A DNA stretch of 64,000 nt. Source: Syngnathus acus (taxonomy: Eukaryota; Chordata; Actinopteri; Syngnathiformes; Syngnathidae). The stretch spans positions 12,553,918 to 12,617,917 of the forward strand of contig NC_051098.1 of NCBI RefSeq assembly GCF_901709675.1, read 5' to 3'. The notes beneath the pieces were generated by a model that saw nothing but the letters and a program-made list of their open reading frames with translations, had not been told where the DNA came from and searched no databases. Made by a program: the position numbers and the translations under genes. Shown one piece after another: positions 1 through 12,400 of the stretch; positions within the stretch are counted from its first letter, which is position 1; each line of letters opens with the position of its first letter.

Positions 1-790
1 TTTTTTTTTTTTTTTTACATCCCGAGGCTTGAAAAGAGAGCAGCAGCAGAAGAAGAAGAAGAAGCGACGCAGTAAGCCGCGATCACTGCTTTACTATTCT
101 GGGGGGAAGCAATGGCTCCCTCCATTAACACACGCGCGCACCAACACACACACACACACCCTTCTCCTCCTCCTCTTCTCCTCCTCCTTCTCCTCCTCCC
201 CCCTTCTCTCTCTCCAGGAGATGTTTCCCAGTGTGGAAATTGAACTACTTTCCGACTGTATAGGCACACCAAAGTCGGCTTATCTTTTTTTTTTTTTTTT
301 AAATCATGATGATGTGCGTGTGCACGAGCGTGTTTCCCAAAATGGCGGTGCCACAGGGACGAAACGATAAGCTGCTGTTATTGAAACGGTACAATTATTA
401 TGTAATGGTCCAAACACGTAATCTTTGGTCTCTGGGGGCATTAATATCCCCCGTAATATTTCAGTAGCACAAAAAGCACTTTTTTTTAGGGGGGGGGGGG
501 GGGGTAAATAATTCCTGTATGGATGAAGGTCAATCCAACAGGATCAAACGGAATAAATAAAACAACACACACAAATATATACGGTATCCAGTCAAAAGTT
601 CGGAAACACCGTCTAATTGAATTGTATATTTAATAATAATTGTATATTTAAATCTGACATTACGAAGATATTGATGGGAATCATTTGGTGAAGAAAAAAT
701 TTCCAATCAAAACAGAATGTTTTTGTAATTTAGATTCTTTTCTGAAAGTTTTATGATGTGGCTGATGCTTCAATGACCTGCAATGACTTT

Positions 791-850
791 TGAGAGAGAC
801 AGCGAGAGAGACAGGGAGGGAGGGAGAGAGAGAGAGAGAAACAGAGAGAT
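791..850. repeat. (GA)n-rich microsatellite
   Basis: Imperfect GAGAGA and GGGA repeats, purine-only apart from a few C and T. Confidence 0.8.
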
Positions 851-1002
851 GAGAAATATGAAGTAACTTTTTTCTATTTTTTATTAACTAGCCTCCAGTC
901 TGTTATTTCTGATGAAGCAAAAATCTTAAACACAAGCCACCTCCACCAGCTCATAAATAATTCACAGTGATGCTTTAAAAGATTATATAGGCGTGAAAGG
1001 GG

Positions 1003-1028
1003 TTCGTGTGTGTGTGTGTGTGTGTGTG
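1003..1028. repeat. (TG)n microsatellite
   Basis: About a dozen GT units followed by a G-rich run. Confidence 0.9.
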
Positions 1029-1492
1029 GGTGGGGGGTATGAGTGGCATGAAACAGAATAGCTAAAAGCCTCTCGCTCTTTTTTTTCTCCCTCTGTCTAC
1101 CAGAAAAAGCAATGAGCTGCTCTCAAATTTCAAGCTGCACATTTGTTACCGCGCAGCGCCCTCTAGCGAGGCCTTCTTGAACTTAATCTCACAGGCACCC
1201 AATTGTGTCCTGTAGCAAAAAAATAAATAAATAAAACTCCACTGCTAAAGTCAAAGCATGTCATGGCAAGGTTGCTTTCACCAAAAACTGAGTTTCAGAC
1301 TTATAAGCAGAGAACATTAGGTTAAGTCAAAAGAAACACGTCAAGCAGAATGACTGTGCCTTTTGTCGTTAAACAAATTTGTCATTTGTGTGATGGCACA
1401 TTCAAAAGTTTATTTGCAATAATAACAATAATCTGTATTATTATTATTATGAAGAAGAGATTCTGCCATGCAAGTGGACAGGTTCCACTTAC

Positions 1493-1676
1493 TGCGAGGA
1501 CACGCTGGCGCTTTCCCACGGGAACGGCGGGAGGAATCGCGGTCGAGTCCAAAGTGTGCGGGTAGCTGTTTGCACTTGCGCAAAGCAGCCCAACGACCGA
1601 GACCCCCGCCGGGGTGGTTTTCTCTGGGGCCCCCCGGCACGACCAGCGCGGCTAACAGTAACACGAGAATCCGCAT
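1493..1676 (-). CDS. candidate signal-peptide first exon, gene unknown
   Basis: From ATG at 1676 (G at -3) the minus strand encodes MRILVLLLAALVVPGG, a textbook signal peptide, followed by about 45 basic and polar residues, and ends at a consensus donor (CTCGCA followed by GTAAGT) in phase 1. The block from 1490 to 1790 is GC-rich compared with the AT-rich sequence on either side. The rest of any gene would be beyond position 1. Not identified. Confidence 0.35.
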
Positions 1677-1799
1677 GGCACTCGTCCACTTTGGGTCCGC
1701 AGATATCCTGCAGATACCGTATTCCGGAATCTTCCCGCTTGACTGTCCTTCCCGCCGCCACACCGGCAAATACAGCCGACAGTGTTTTCCCTCAAAGTG

Positions 1800-3944
1800 G
1801 TGAGGGCATCCCTCAATGAAAACTGTGCACCCCCCCCCCCCTCGATCTGGCCATCCCTCAATGAGGCCTTTTCATGTGCTGTGATACTTCTTTTTATGGA
1901 GGGGGGGGGCGTTCCATCTTTTCTCGGGATGTTTCTATGCATGCGGCACGACGGGGGATCCTGTTCGCTTCCATGCCGAGCTGCCATTCACACGCGTCGG
2001 ACCCGGCACAAAACCCGGACGGGCCCCTTTCGGCAAAGAGGGCCAAAGGAATAAGGAGCCCGCATTCCCTCGGTGACTAAGACGATTTCACGGCTCACAT
2101 TGTCTTCTGGCGTAAACTCCAAACCGGATAAGGTCAACGCAACAAAGATGCTGTTGTTAAATCGCAAACAAATGGAAAATGAAGACATTTGGATTGCGAG
2201 ATAAAAAGTTCAAGTAGGGTTTGAACAATTAAAAAAAGAAGCACACGCTGTCAAATGCGAAAGGGCAACATTTTGTGCATGTTTTGACAAAAAAACAACT
2301 CTGCACGTCTTTCCAGATTAAACAGAAATGCTCGTTTGGAGTATGGTGGAGGTGTTTCCCTTTACAACTTGGTGCAGGAATGCTGTTTGATTTATACGTG
2401 CGGCCTTGACGCCCCCCCCCCCTCCCCTGGGTCAGTCTGGTACGGAGGCGACGAGAGGAGTGACGGCGAGGCAGAAATTAATTAGACGCGGGGAGGAGAC
2501 GGCAGACGACCTTGGCAAGAGGGAGATTGTATTTCTGTGGGACGAGGGCCGTGGCTAAAAGAGGCAACAAATCATCTCCGATTGCACGTCGAGGGAGCCT
2601 CCGAGAAGCACCTGAAGGAAAAAAGCGTGGCCTCCTCGGACTGCAAATGACGGTGGCCGGCTGTGACATTTGTATGGAATTACGTGTCAATTGTGTCCTG
2701 CATTTCCAATCAATCCATGACGCAGTTTGAGACTCGTCCACTGGGTGGCGCAAGTGTATCCCATTCAAAGCATGCGGCAACATTGAAGACCTTTGCGATG
2801 TTCGATGGCACTTTTTTTCGGAGTAAGTTACCCAGGTTAGCTAACTTGAGCTAGCTAACGCACACCAACTCGATAATAAAGCGTTAAAGTCGACCGTCCG
2901 CAATCTCTTATTCTGTACCGACTGTTGCGGATGAGGAGTTGAAAGCAGTGAAAGGGGAAACACAGAGAATGAAGACTGTCATCCAGCACAAAGCAGGACC
3001 AAGCGATAAACAGGCTTCCCTTTTTCCCACTGGCCTCACAAAGAGTTTTCAATAGAGTCCTTTTACACAACAAAACAAAAAAGGAATTACCGTGAGCTAG
3101 CATGTTAAAGCTATACACACAGCACAAGTTGCTGGAGCTGCGCTAGCTAGCAGGGAGTTCCCAGAAAACGCTACAAGACTTTCTATCCTCTTATAGTTGA
3201 CGCCTCGATGGGACCAATGAACCCCCCCCCCCCGGCTTTTCCTGCTTTCTTACGCTCTTTTCTTTTTCTGTCGGCGCAGCTGCCAAAACAAACTGGCGCC
3301 GCGATGAGCGTAATAAATATGAGCGATGGGATATTGGCTGGTGCTGACCTCACACCGCGCACCCGGTCGGGGGAGCAGGTGCTGCTCAGATTTATGACCC
3401 CCCGCGACCCCCCGCCTCCCACCGCCGTTGCTCTTTCACCCGAGCTCTGCGCCCTTCGCGATGGCAGCGACCCGACAAAATCAAGTCTGACTGTGTTGCG
3501 CGTCATCTTTTGCAAAGTCGTAAATATTCCCCGCCACGTCACACTCGAAAATCTGCACGCCGCCTGTGTGGCCTGTGCAGCGTTCGTTAAGGTGAACGGA
3601 GTGTGAAGCCGACATATGTATCGGGAAACAATTTGAGGCGGCCCAAAGGGAACCAAAGTTTCAAAGTGTTGCCAAAGTCAGGCTCATCACAGCGCCTTAC
3701 AAAACGCTCGCCCTTCTTTCAAAGACAACATGCAGCAGAACGGCTAAATGCCGCCTCAGCACGTTTGCGTCAATCTCCGGTGGGCGCAACTCGATCGGAG
3801 TCAGAAGACCACGGAGCAGAATTTTCAAATTTCTCAAGTTGACTGGAAAAAAACAAAAACCCAAATAGTGACGCACACTTTTGCTGCTGACACAAGCAAC
3901 AAACGACAGCGACGGGTACGGCGTCAAGGCGCGGCATCCGGTAC
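1800..3944. other. non-coding stretch
   Basis: This stretch contains C-runs at 1831-1841 and 2413-2422, a CTCF-like element at 2738-2751, and several GCTAGC-rich palindromic bits between 2.84 and 3.16 kb. A 132-codon open frame at 3208-3606 has no recognisable domain. No gene is supported. Confidence 0.5.
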
Positions 3945-4158
3945 CTGTGTAGCCCAAAGAGTTGTCGTCGCCACGTCCCGGGGTGGGAGCCGCCGTGGGA
4001 GCCTCGCTCAGCCCGTCCTGCGCCGCTCCCGTCTCTGTCAACAATAACACCACAGGGACTGAGAACCCGGACGCCGCTTCCGCTCGGTGCCGGCCGCCCG
4101 CCACGCCCGCCACGCAGGCCCACATAAAGCACAGGCTCCATCCCGGCCGACGCGCCAT
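3945..4158 (-). CDS. candidate signal-peptide first exon, gene unknown
   Basis: From ATG at 4158 (G at -3) the minus strand encodes MARRPGWSLCFMWACVAGVA and about 51 further residues rich in Ala, Pro, Thr and Gly, including PTAAPTPGRGDDNS, up to a donor (CACAG followed by GTACCG) in phase 1. The start resembles a signal peptide and the rest a low-complexity, possibly O-glycosylated ectodomain start. No homologue was recognised. The donor is weaker than in the other candidates. Confidence 0.3.
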
Positions 4159-4299
4159 CCCGATTGAGAAAAACGCATTGAAAAGTTAAGTAGGATCCCT
4201 GAGCGTCCCAGCCGGCCGGTGCCGACGTGTCCTGAAGCAGCTTGACGTCTAAGTGAGTGTGAAAACAGTCCCGTGTATCAATAAGTGGCCCCACTCAGG

Positions 4300-7200
4300 G
4301 GGGGGGGGGGGGGCAGACTGACACTCAACATGATTGACAACACGCACGCACACACAGACTGGATGCAAATGCAATGATGCGCCATTAATTGCTCATCAGG
4401 GCCTTTTGATGGCGACTTTTGTGTCATCTCTTGAGTGTGAAAGGCGGCGTGAGGGCGGGACAAATCCGACACAGCCGTGCTCAATCTCTTTCTGGGTCAT
4501 TTCAGGGACCGCCCGGCCCCCCCGGCCCCGACCCCCACTTCTTTTGGCCACCTCACAGTGAGTGTCAATCTGTCCGAGTATTTGTCAGGGCCTTGTGATA
4601 GACAGCAGGCGGCCAGACGGGAAATTTCACTGGAGAGCAGCCAAGTGTGACTACAGAGGGAGGGCGGAAACTGCATAGCGCTCCTGCTGTTGATTCCTTT
4701 TGTGCAAGGGTGGCGTTTAGCATGACTAACTGCTGACGGGGGGCATCCGGGGGGTCTGCATCATCGTGTGACACATGTTCGTGACCATGACCTTTTTGAG
4801 GGTGCGCTTTCATTCCTACTGTACTTCTATTTGCACAAGCTGATAGTTACAATCAAGAACTTCGGGGGGGGGGTCATAGATGAATAAAATATAATAAATA
4901 ATATAAAATAAATGTAAATATATATTATACTATATTATATTTAATCAAATTAGATAATATATAATAATAAATAACGAATACAATTAAATTGTGTGGCACA
5001 TCAAATAACGACAGCAATGACTTCCTAATGCGAAGTATCAAAAAAAGTGATCCAAAGCCTGCGTCAAAACGTTTTTTGTCTCAGGTTTGAAAAACACAAA
5101 AGATGCTGGAAGAAACTGACCGGCCGGCGTCACGCTGCGCCCGACCAGGCGCACATGTGCACGCACACGGACTGCAAACGCGATGGAAAACATGCCAGAC
5201 AGGTAAAGACGAGCATCTGACACCGGCAGGCTTTGTGTTCACAACCCAAAATAGATCAAGAGCATCCCAACGTCTTCATGACTTCATCTCTGTCCCGCCT
5301 CCCTTTTTTATCCTTACAACCCAAAAACGAGTTGTTTTTCTTCTCAGTCAAGGAGACGGAAGCCGAATACACTCTCTCATCCCTGGCCCTCGTCTGCAAC
5401 AATAAATGTGAGGCATTTGCAAAACATTCCTCTGTTCTCAAACTCACTGGAACAACATCACAGTCAAATTGAGTTATATCATGCGAAATAAATATTCAAT
5501 GGACACAATTTATTCATTGAACGTGCAGACTTCTCGCCAACGTCTATTAAAAATGTAATTTTTTCCTGCTTTTTATGTTCTTCCTTGGCCGTCAACAAGG
5601 GCACGCCGTTGCGTGTTTATTACGCTCAATATTTCATTTCCTTTTATGAATATTAGACGGCGTGCCAGCTTAAGCTTGCCGCACGCACAAAAAGATTTCC
5701 TATAATTTTGCATGGTGACGTCATTGGCATGTGTTTTGCGTTGGACTCCTCGTTCATTGTTCGTCATTGCTCAACAAAACAATTTGGGTTTATGATCGTA
5801 CCACAGATGGGAACCTTCCGTCCGTATTCCCGCTCCCATGCAGTTCCTCAACGGATCAAAACCATCCGAGCCGTGTCAACATGAGCTCCGTTGCGGCGTG
5901 GGAGCCAAACAACGACTCGACGATTAATGACAAGATGGAGCGCAGCCACAACAGTGAGGAGTCTTACGAGGTTCCCGTCGTTTGATGGCGCTTAATAGCA
6001 AACATCTGAAACGCAGTTGGTTCATCTTGAAAGCGTCTTGGCCCTGTAATTATCACCTCATCTGCTCGCCAAGGTGCTTAAACAGCCCCCGCTGTCCGTC
6101 CAGACTACGCACATGAGGCTGATCAGCAAGAAGAGTCGCAAATTGAACTCATTCTGTCAAACGGGAGCGTCAAAATGTGCTGATGTGTTTTTAATTCCTT
6201 GGAACAATGGCGCGTGAACGAAACCTCAACGTTCTTTTTTTTGCCAGAAGGGGTGAGAGCGTCAACATTTATCTTGGGCTAACCTACATTCTGCCTTTTT
6301 TATCCTCCTCCTGTTCCCACCTCTTCACTTACATGACAAATGTTGGCAGTTTAGTTCAAAAGGACTCAAAAGTATTCACTCAAACTAAAAAAAAAACTCA
6401 AGAGAGCTCCAAAGACCTTTCGGTAATGTTTTGCAGCTACTGCAGACTGAAAACAAGGCTGGCAAAAGTTCAATCTTCCACAAAATACTCATTGATTGAT
6501 TGATCGACTGATCACACCCATGCACCGCCTTCCATAGTAAGAGCAAACGAGCGAAGCAAAACAAAGCAAGCGTCAAAGTGGCCATGACTAAGAATAGCAT
6601 ATATTTTATTGATCTCTTCCCACCAGCGCTTGTGTGCGCACGCACAAGCACATTTTACGTGACGCACTCTGGAGGAGTGGCCCAAATGTGCATCTTGGCC
6701 GCATTACGCTCACGTATGGCGTACCTGTGACTGTACTGCGCATGTTCCTGCAAGTGGGGGGTGAGGGTTCTGGAAAAAAAAAAAGAGACCCACTCCCCAA
6801 AGGACCACCGCTGGAGAACGGACGCCTCGACTCACTCTGCAGAACCGCTACAAAGTACACAAGATGGCACTCAAAAGCTTAGGACCAGAAATGTGAAACT
6901 CCTCAACTAATTTCAACACTATGACAATTTGCTGTTTTTGAGTGAGCAAAAGTTTTTCTAGAAATAAAGCAGGACACCAAAGTCACATCTCCTTGAGCCG
7001 CTCAGCCGGACTCGTCGCCTTTTGCCGGTCCTGCCCTCGTCATTTCCTCTTGGAAGGGCATCAAGACCGGCGCGTCCTTTCAAGGTCCGGCGCAAGGGAC
7101 GGACACGCGCAAGCACGCACGCGCACACCACTCCATCACTCAAAGGCGCGCTGCCAAACAATCCCATTAGCTGTCAGCGGCCCAAAGGCAGCATGGGGAC

Positions 7201-7415
7201 AGCGGCAAGTGTCCCTTTCTCGCCATCCACGCAATCGCGACTTTTTTTTAGCCCTCATACGCAAATATTCCACAAAAGCCGGAAGTCATACTCCAAAAAT
7301 GAGAATCAAATTTGCTGAAGTTGGATGTACTGGAGCAAGCAGCATCCAAAGCAGCACACAACCAAAGGCTCCCTCACTCCTTCAAGCAAAGCGGGAGGGA
7401 GGGACGAATGAGAGG
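4300..7415. other. non-coding stretch
   Basis: A G-run is at about 4300-4313, an AT-rich segment at 4880-5000 and a perfect CRE (TGACGTCA) at 5716-5723. The 185-codon plus-strand frame at 6942-7499 overlaps the opposite-strand signal-peptide candidate and has no domain. No gene supported. Confidence 0.5.
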
Positions 7416-7423
7416 TTACTCAC

Positions 7424-7541
7424 GGTTCCTGTCCCCTTTCCACCTCCAGCTGCCTTTGGACTTGCCCGGGGCGTTCCCCGGGGAACACCCGCCGACTAAC
7501 AGCAGCAGAAGAAGCAGTAGCGGCCCCCGCCTCCTCGCCAT
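7424..7541 (-). CDS. candidate signal-peptide first exon, gene unknown
   Basis: From ATG at 7541 (G at -3) the minus strand reads MARRRGPLLLLLLLLVGGCS and about 19 more mostly basic and small residues, then meets a consensus donor (GTGAGT) in phase 1. The run of eight leucines and the following VGGCS look like a signal peptide with a cleavage region. GC content is high. An in-frame upstream ATG lies at 7610. Downstream exons were not seen, so it is only a candidate; it could be an alternative first exon of the same gene as the neighbouring candidates. Confidence 0.3.
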
Positions 7542-9019
7542 GCCTGCGAAAGGCTCCGTCTCACCACCGGACTTTACGGGAAGCTGCCGTCGTCGTGTCC
7601 TTCGAGCCACTCGGCACCCGAGTCAACTCCTCCTTGATAACTAAATCCATCCCAAAAGTCTCACTTCTTGCTCTCCTCCGAAGTTGAGCAAAGCACGTCT
7701 CGCCCAGCCTGTCGTTCATCCCCGGCGGGCGGGCGTCAGAAATAAATCACCACTGAGCAGCCTTGACTTTGAGAGCGAGCATCTCACCGCTGCGTGGAGT
7801 TATCTCACAGCGGCACACCCACCATGCTCATACACGGATGGATTTTCATCATGTCAGTGCGCGCGCACACACTCGGAGGAGAAAAGGAGTATGACTGGCT
7901 GTTAATGTGCAGGAAGGGCAGTAAATCCCGCTAATGGCTCTGAAAGAACATCACACATTACACAGCAGAGCGTCGGAAGCGGCAACGCTTCAGAGTGCCT
8001 CGTAAACACAGGAGGAGGACCCAAAGCCTCTGGATACATTTCAGAAAAGGGCCAAGAGATCATATTTTGTTGCTGTGGTTCAATTCAGTAGCAAGTGAAC
8101 GACAGCAGGTTCCTCTTTGACGGCTAGATCTTTAATGAGAAGTTCATTTGCCAACAACAATTGAGGCACATGAGCATCACTCGTAGCAATTTGGCTCAAA
8201 TGAGGTTGCAATAGGACAAAAGTTACACCACGAGCATCGCTCAGGGGGAAAGAAGCAAAGTGTTCCTCCAAAGTAAAACGGCAGGGCCGAGAAACCTTTT
8301 TTGGGGGTCCAAGATGCAAAGTCAAGCAGGCTTCGAGGGGGGGCTGGATTTCCCAAAACCTCTTGCGGTTCAACTTTGGGGCTATTGTACGATAGGCCGT
8401 GATGGAAAGTCCAAATTCTGGTGATTCACATGTGGTTCAAATTCGGTAGTGATTGAACAAAATGTTCAGGACAACTTCTTTGAAATGGAGAGGACCAAAA
8501 AATGATTCCATTATGCACCGTGGGACAAAACTTGAAATTCTCACACATTAGCGTCACCCACGACAACGTGGTTCAAGTTGGCTCGCCATCGGACAAAACC
8601 TGCAGAACCCAAACCAAGCTGATATTTGGAAAGGGGCCAACGGGCACAAGAGCCGGCCGATCTGCACGACGTGCCGCACGCACAAAAAGACTATTTTGGT
8701 AAAGACAAGCTCAGCAAGTCTGCGTTTACGGTTACACGCTATGGCTATTGGCTGCAGCAGGTCACTTTGTCAAGTGAAGGTCGCCCCTCCCCTCTCATTC
8801 TCTCTCTCTCTCTCGCTCCCTTCTTCCCTGCCAAAGTGTAGAATGTCATTAGCAAGCGCAGAGTGCAGCCTTGTCAAGAGCACAAAGGGCTCCACTCTCT
8901 TTTTTTTTTTAATGGCTCCAAATGATCTTACTTGGACGCCAAGCAATAAAAAATATTTCAATTTGGAAATGATTTTAGTTCTGCACATCCTGTTTGACAC
9001 ACAAAGAGGGCTGTCGTGT

Positions 9020-9216
9020 TTACAGCGGGGGTTGGTGATGTAGCTAGTGGACACAATCTGTCCACTAGAGGTCACTGTTGTATGCAGTTACAGCGGGGGT
9101 TGGTGATGTAATGCGCAATCCGTCCACTAGATGGCACTGTTGTATGCCGTTACAGCGGGGGGGTTGGTGATGTAATGCACGGTCTGTCCACTAGAGGTCA
9201 CTGTTGTATGCAGTCA
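9020..9216. repeat. three-copy minisatellite carrying CTCF-like cores
   Basis: Three copies start at about 9021, 9089 and 9151 (spacings 68 and 62). Each contains TACAGCGGGG, GGTTGGTGATGTA, a GTCCACTAGA core and CACTGTTGTATG. The middle copy reads CCACTAGATGGCAC, a good CTCF-type core. The others have CCACTAGAGGTCAC. Confidence 0.85.
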
Positions 9217-9447
9217 GAACCTTTCAGCAGAAAGCCAAACTGTTGCTGCTTCATGAGCAGAGCTTTGGGGAAATTAACTTTGCAAATTGTTTGCAGACAA
9301 ATACTCAAGTAATACTCTACACAGACAGAGTTTTTTTTTTTTTTTTAAAGTCAGTTAAATCAATTTGCACTCTTATTGATTATCTCTGTTTGCTTTTGTT
9401 CACTTTCATGCCGCTGTCGCCTTCAATACCTGCAGTGATGTGCACGG

Positions 9448-9461
9448 CCAGCAGATGGCAG
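9448..9461 (+). promoter_or_regulatory. CTCF-like site
   Basis: CCAGCAGATGGCAG matches the CTCF core pattern CCASYAGRKGGCRS at all positions. It lies 230 bp from the three-copy minisatellite. Confidence 0.4.
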
Positions 9462-12400
9462 TAACGCCACACATTGTTGGGGTGGCGGTGATGGGAGGGG
9501 GAGTTTGCCCCCCACCACCACCACGCCCCCCCCCTTCCCTGCAGTTATGGCAGACAATAGGCCCCCGCAGCCTCATCTTTCTCTTGTTGTTTCAACGGGA
9601 CTAATTACAGTGTCCTTCATCATCTTCACCACTAAAGAAATGCTCAGACTTCAGCATCAGGCATACCTCACTAATCCCTCTCAAAGATGATGTGTTACTT
9701 TTCCCTTAATCCTGTTAATCCCGCTAATGCTACATTGCTCCTACTATAAATTTCAGACCTTTTCATCATATTAGCAAAAAGTAGGCAGTAGGATACTCGC
9801 TAACCGGAAATGGAAATATTCTCGTGTTTGAGGTCAGACCCCAAAAGCTTTAGTTTTTTTTTCTTTGTAAAAAAAATAAAATAAAAGAGTATAAATTGTG
9901 TGTGTGATGTAAATAGTTGTGGACGGAAAATGGCAAGACAAGGTAGCGGAGTGGCAGCCACTTCAAAATGTGTCACAATAAAGTTTGCAATATTAATGGC
10001 GAGCCTGCTGGCTGATATCAGCTGGACGGACAGTATGCCATCGATTTGCTTGTGGAAAAACACGCCATCGGCGGTTGGCCACGCGCATCTCGGAACAGAC
10101 CAAGAGCTGCTGCGTGCACGTTGCGAGAATACAAAAAAAAAAAACACAGCGCAGTCAGTCGTTGTGCCGTATGTATATGATGAAGATGATGATGAAGACG
10201 GCATCGGCCTCGCTATGATTAATGGAGCCATTTTCTTAGCGCGGCTTGGCGAGCGGGCCCCCACTTGGCCCCCATTACGCCTCCGCCATGCCATTCGTCA
10301 GGCCAGATACGAGCGCTCTTGTATTTACGTGTCTTTTTTTTTGGCCTGATTTATGAGCCGCTGCGTCCGAGTTGCCGGCTTTGGCCGGCGCGTCCGCCAA
10401 GCACGACGCGTCCTTCGTGTTTGACTGAACCTTTTAAAATTGTATTCATGTAAATAATACCATTTTTGTCTAAACAAGCGTGTTTCTATTAACAAATGTA
10501 TGTTCCTGTAACCAATTGTGTTTGTATTAACAATTGTTTGCGAAAGCAATTGTGTATTTACAATTGTGAAATAAGTAAATTGACAAAAAGTTATGGTATA
10601 AATTATTTGCTTTTGTGCCTAAACGTTTAACTTTCACCAATGAAGATGCAACTAAGTGTTGTATTGTTAATATTGTTATGAACAATTTCCATGAATTCCT
10701 ACGGGGGTGAAAAACACACACAGACAATTCCCTCAGTTTAGAAGCGCATGCAAATGCGCTGTTAAATTTCATTTTTCAAATCCCTTTAATCAGGAGCGGG
10801 GGAATAAAGCCAGCTGGTAGGAACCCGTGTTAGGATGTAATTAAGCATCTGATTGAATTTTCCGAGCTGAGCAAAAGTGCGCCTGCCAAGACGTGGCGGC
10901 AGGAGGGGGGTGGCGAGAAATGGCCAGGGGCTGCGAAGGCGAGGGGGGGCGGCGGGGGCTCGTGCACCAGAGTCAGTGTTTCGGGCCGGGGAGGGGGGAT
11001 TACGGGATGGCGTGCGGCATTGCGCCACGACGGGAGGTCCGGACCTCGAGGCGCGTTTGGAATTGTCTCGCATGCGTGCACAGCGATCAGAGGAGCATTT
11101 TTCTACACGTCTGAGGAAGCTCCCGCGTCAATCATCTCCCGGCTGGCGTGAAAACATATGCTGCCGAGAAAAAACTGGCAGCCATGCCGTGCCGGAAGCA
11201 AACATTTTGACTAAATAACAATGGAGAAGACGTTTTTTAATTACTCTGTGCGCTTTCGGTAGTCGGTTTGCATTCGGGGGAAAAGTCGGCTGTTACCCCG
11301 CATGAGTCAACAGAGGGCGCTGCAATCAATTACAAAAAAAAAAAAAAAACTTTTGGGATGTTACAGCTATTCTTATTTCATGCAAATGAATTTGTTGCAT
11401 TTGCAATTCGGGAGTTAAGCTGACAATCTTACCAAAACATATATATGTTGATTGAAGTGAATATAAGCCCTGGTGGCGTTGCTTCGTTTCTCAAATCCCC
11501 CACTGCCGCCTGTTTGCAATCTCTGGCCTAACGTTGCAAAGCAACGCCAAGAGCTGCATGTATAAACACGCTGAAAACCCGATGACATCCATTTGGTCGA
11601 AAAACCAACAAAGATGCAAAATCCGCATTCCCCGTCGAAGGAGAGACGACAACAAAGGCTCAAGAGTGGAGCGCTGTCGTCTGTAGTTAAGGCAGAGCGG
11701 GACGCAGAAAGGATCCATTACTGGGCCACTTTCATTGCCTTCATTGTCCAGCAGCTGATGGGAGTGCGGTGGGCTGGGGGGGAGAGAGGGAGGGGTGAAG
11801 GAGGCCAGGCAGACAAAGACAGGCGATGCAATCGCAAAGGTCGGGACGCGCTTTTCGCCATCCTATCCTACTCGCCCTTCACCTTTGACCCCCATCTGCT
11901 CCCACCAACTGGCAGGGATGCACACCGGGGAAAATTATGTGCAAACAATTCAAAGCGTTCAAAAGAGCAGGGAGACTTCCGTAGGGAACCTTATTTAGTG
12001 TTAATAATTGTGAGGTGGGTTCATTCTCAACACTACAATACATTTAATGAGAGGGTGTGCGCATTTTTGCAACAGCATGACTATGTTCTTTTATTTTCCC
12101 ATGACAAAATAATCAGGAGATTTGAAGAGGTTACGATTGGAATAACTGACAGCCCCCGCCCGATTCGTTTTACGCCAGAGGCTGCGGCCCGGCGCATATT
12201 TCTACACGGGCCAAAATTGGCCACCGGGCGTTACTTTGGAATGCTTCATCACTACCGTGCGTTTGTTTCCGTGGCGCCTTTCAAATGAAATGAAGCGCAA
12301 CATAAGTATCAGCCCCCTCCCTTTCTTCCTCCCTGTCAAGCACGTGTTTTATCGCCAAAGCCTTTTTACGCGTCCATTTCGGGATCGGCGCTTTAATGGC

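Larger units (their letters stand above)
1..1492. other. non-coding, simple-repeat rich
   Basis: The stretch holds a poly-T start, a poly-G run at about 489-504, a GA-rich tract at about 791-850, a (TG)n microsatellite at about 1003-1028 and AT-rich sequence. I see no supported gene. A CTCF-like element lies at about 1149-1162 (GCGCCCTCTAGCG). Confidence 0.6.

Noticed and set aside
3208-3606. 132-codon plus-strand open frame
   Set aside because: No domain and no splice or promoter evidence; proline-rich start comes from a C-run.
6942-7499. 185-codon plus-strand open frame
   Set aside because: No recognisable domain; it lies in GC-rich DNA and overlaps a better minus-strand candidate.
9020-9216. 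Possible CRISPR-like array
   Set aside because: Only three diverged units with no distinct spacers, in a vertebrate genome; it is a minisatellite.
11593-12288. 231-codon plus-strand open frame
   Set aside because: No domain, signal peptide or splice context; amino acid make-up resembles chance translation of mixed DNA.
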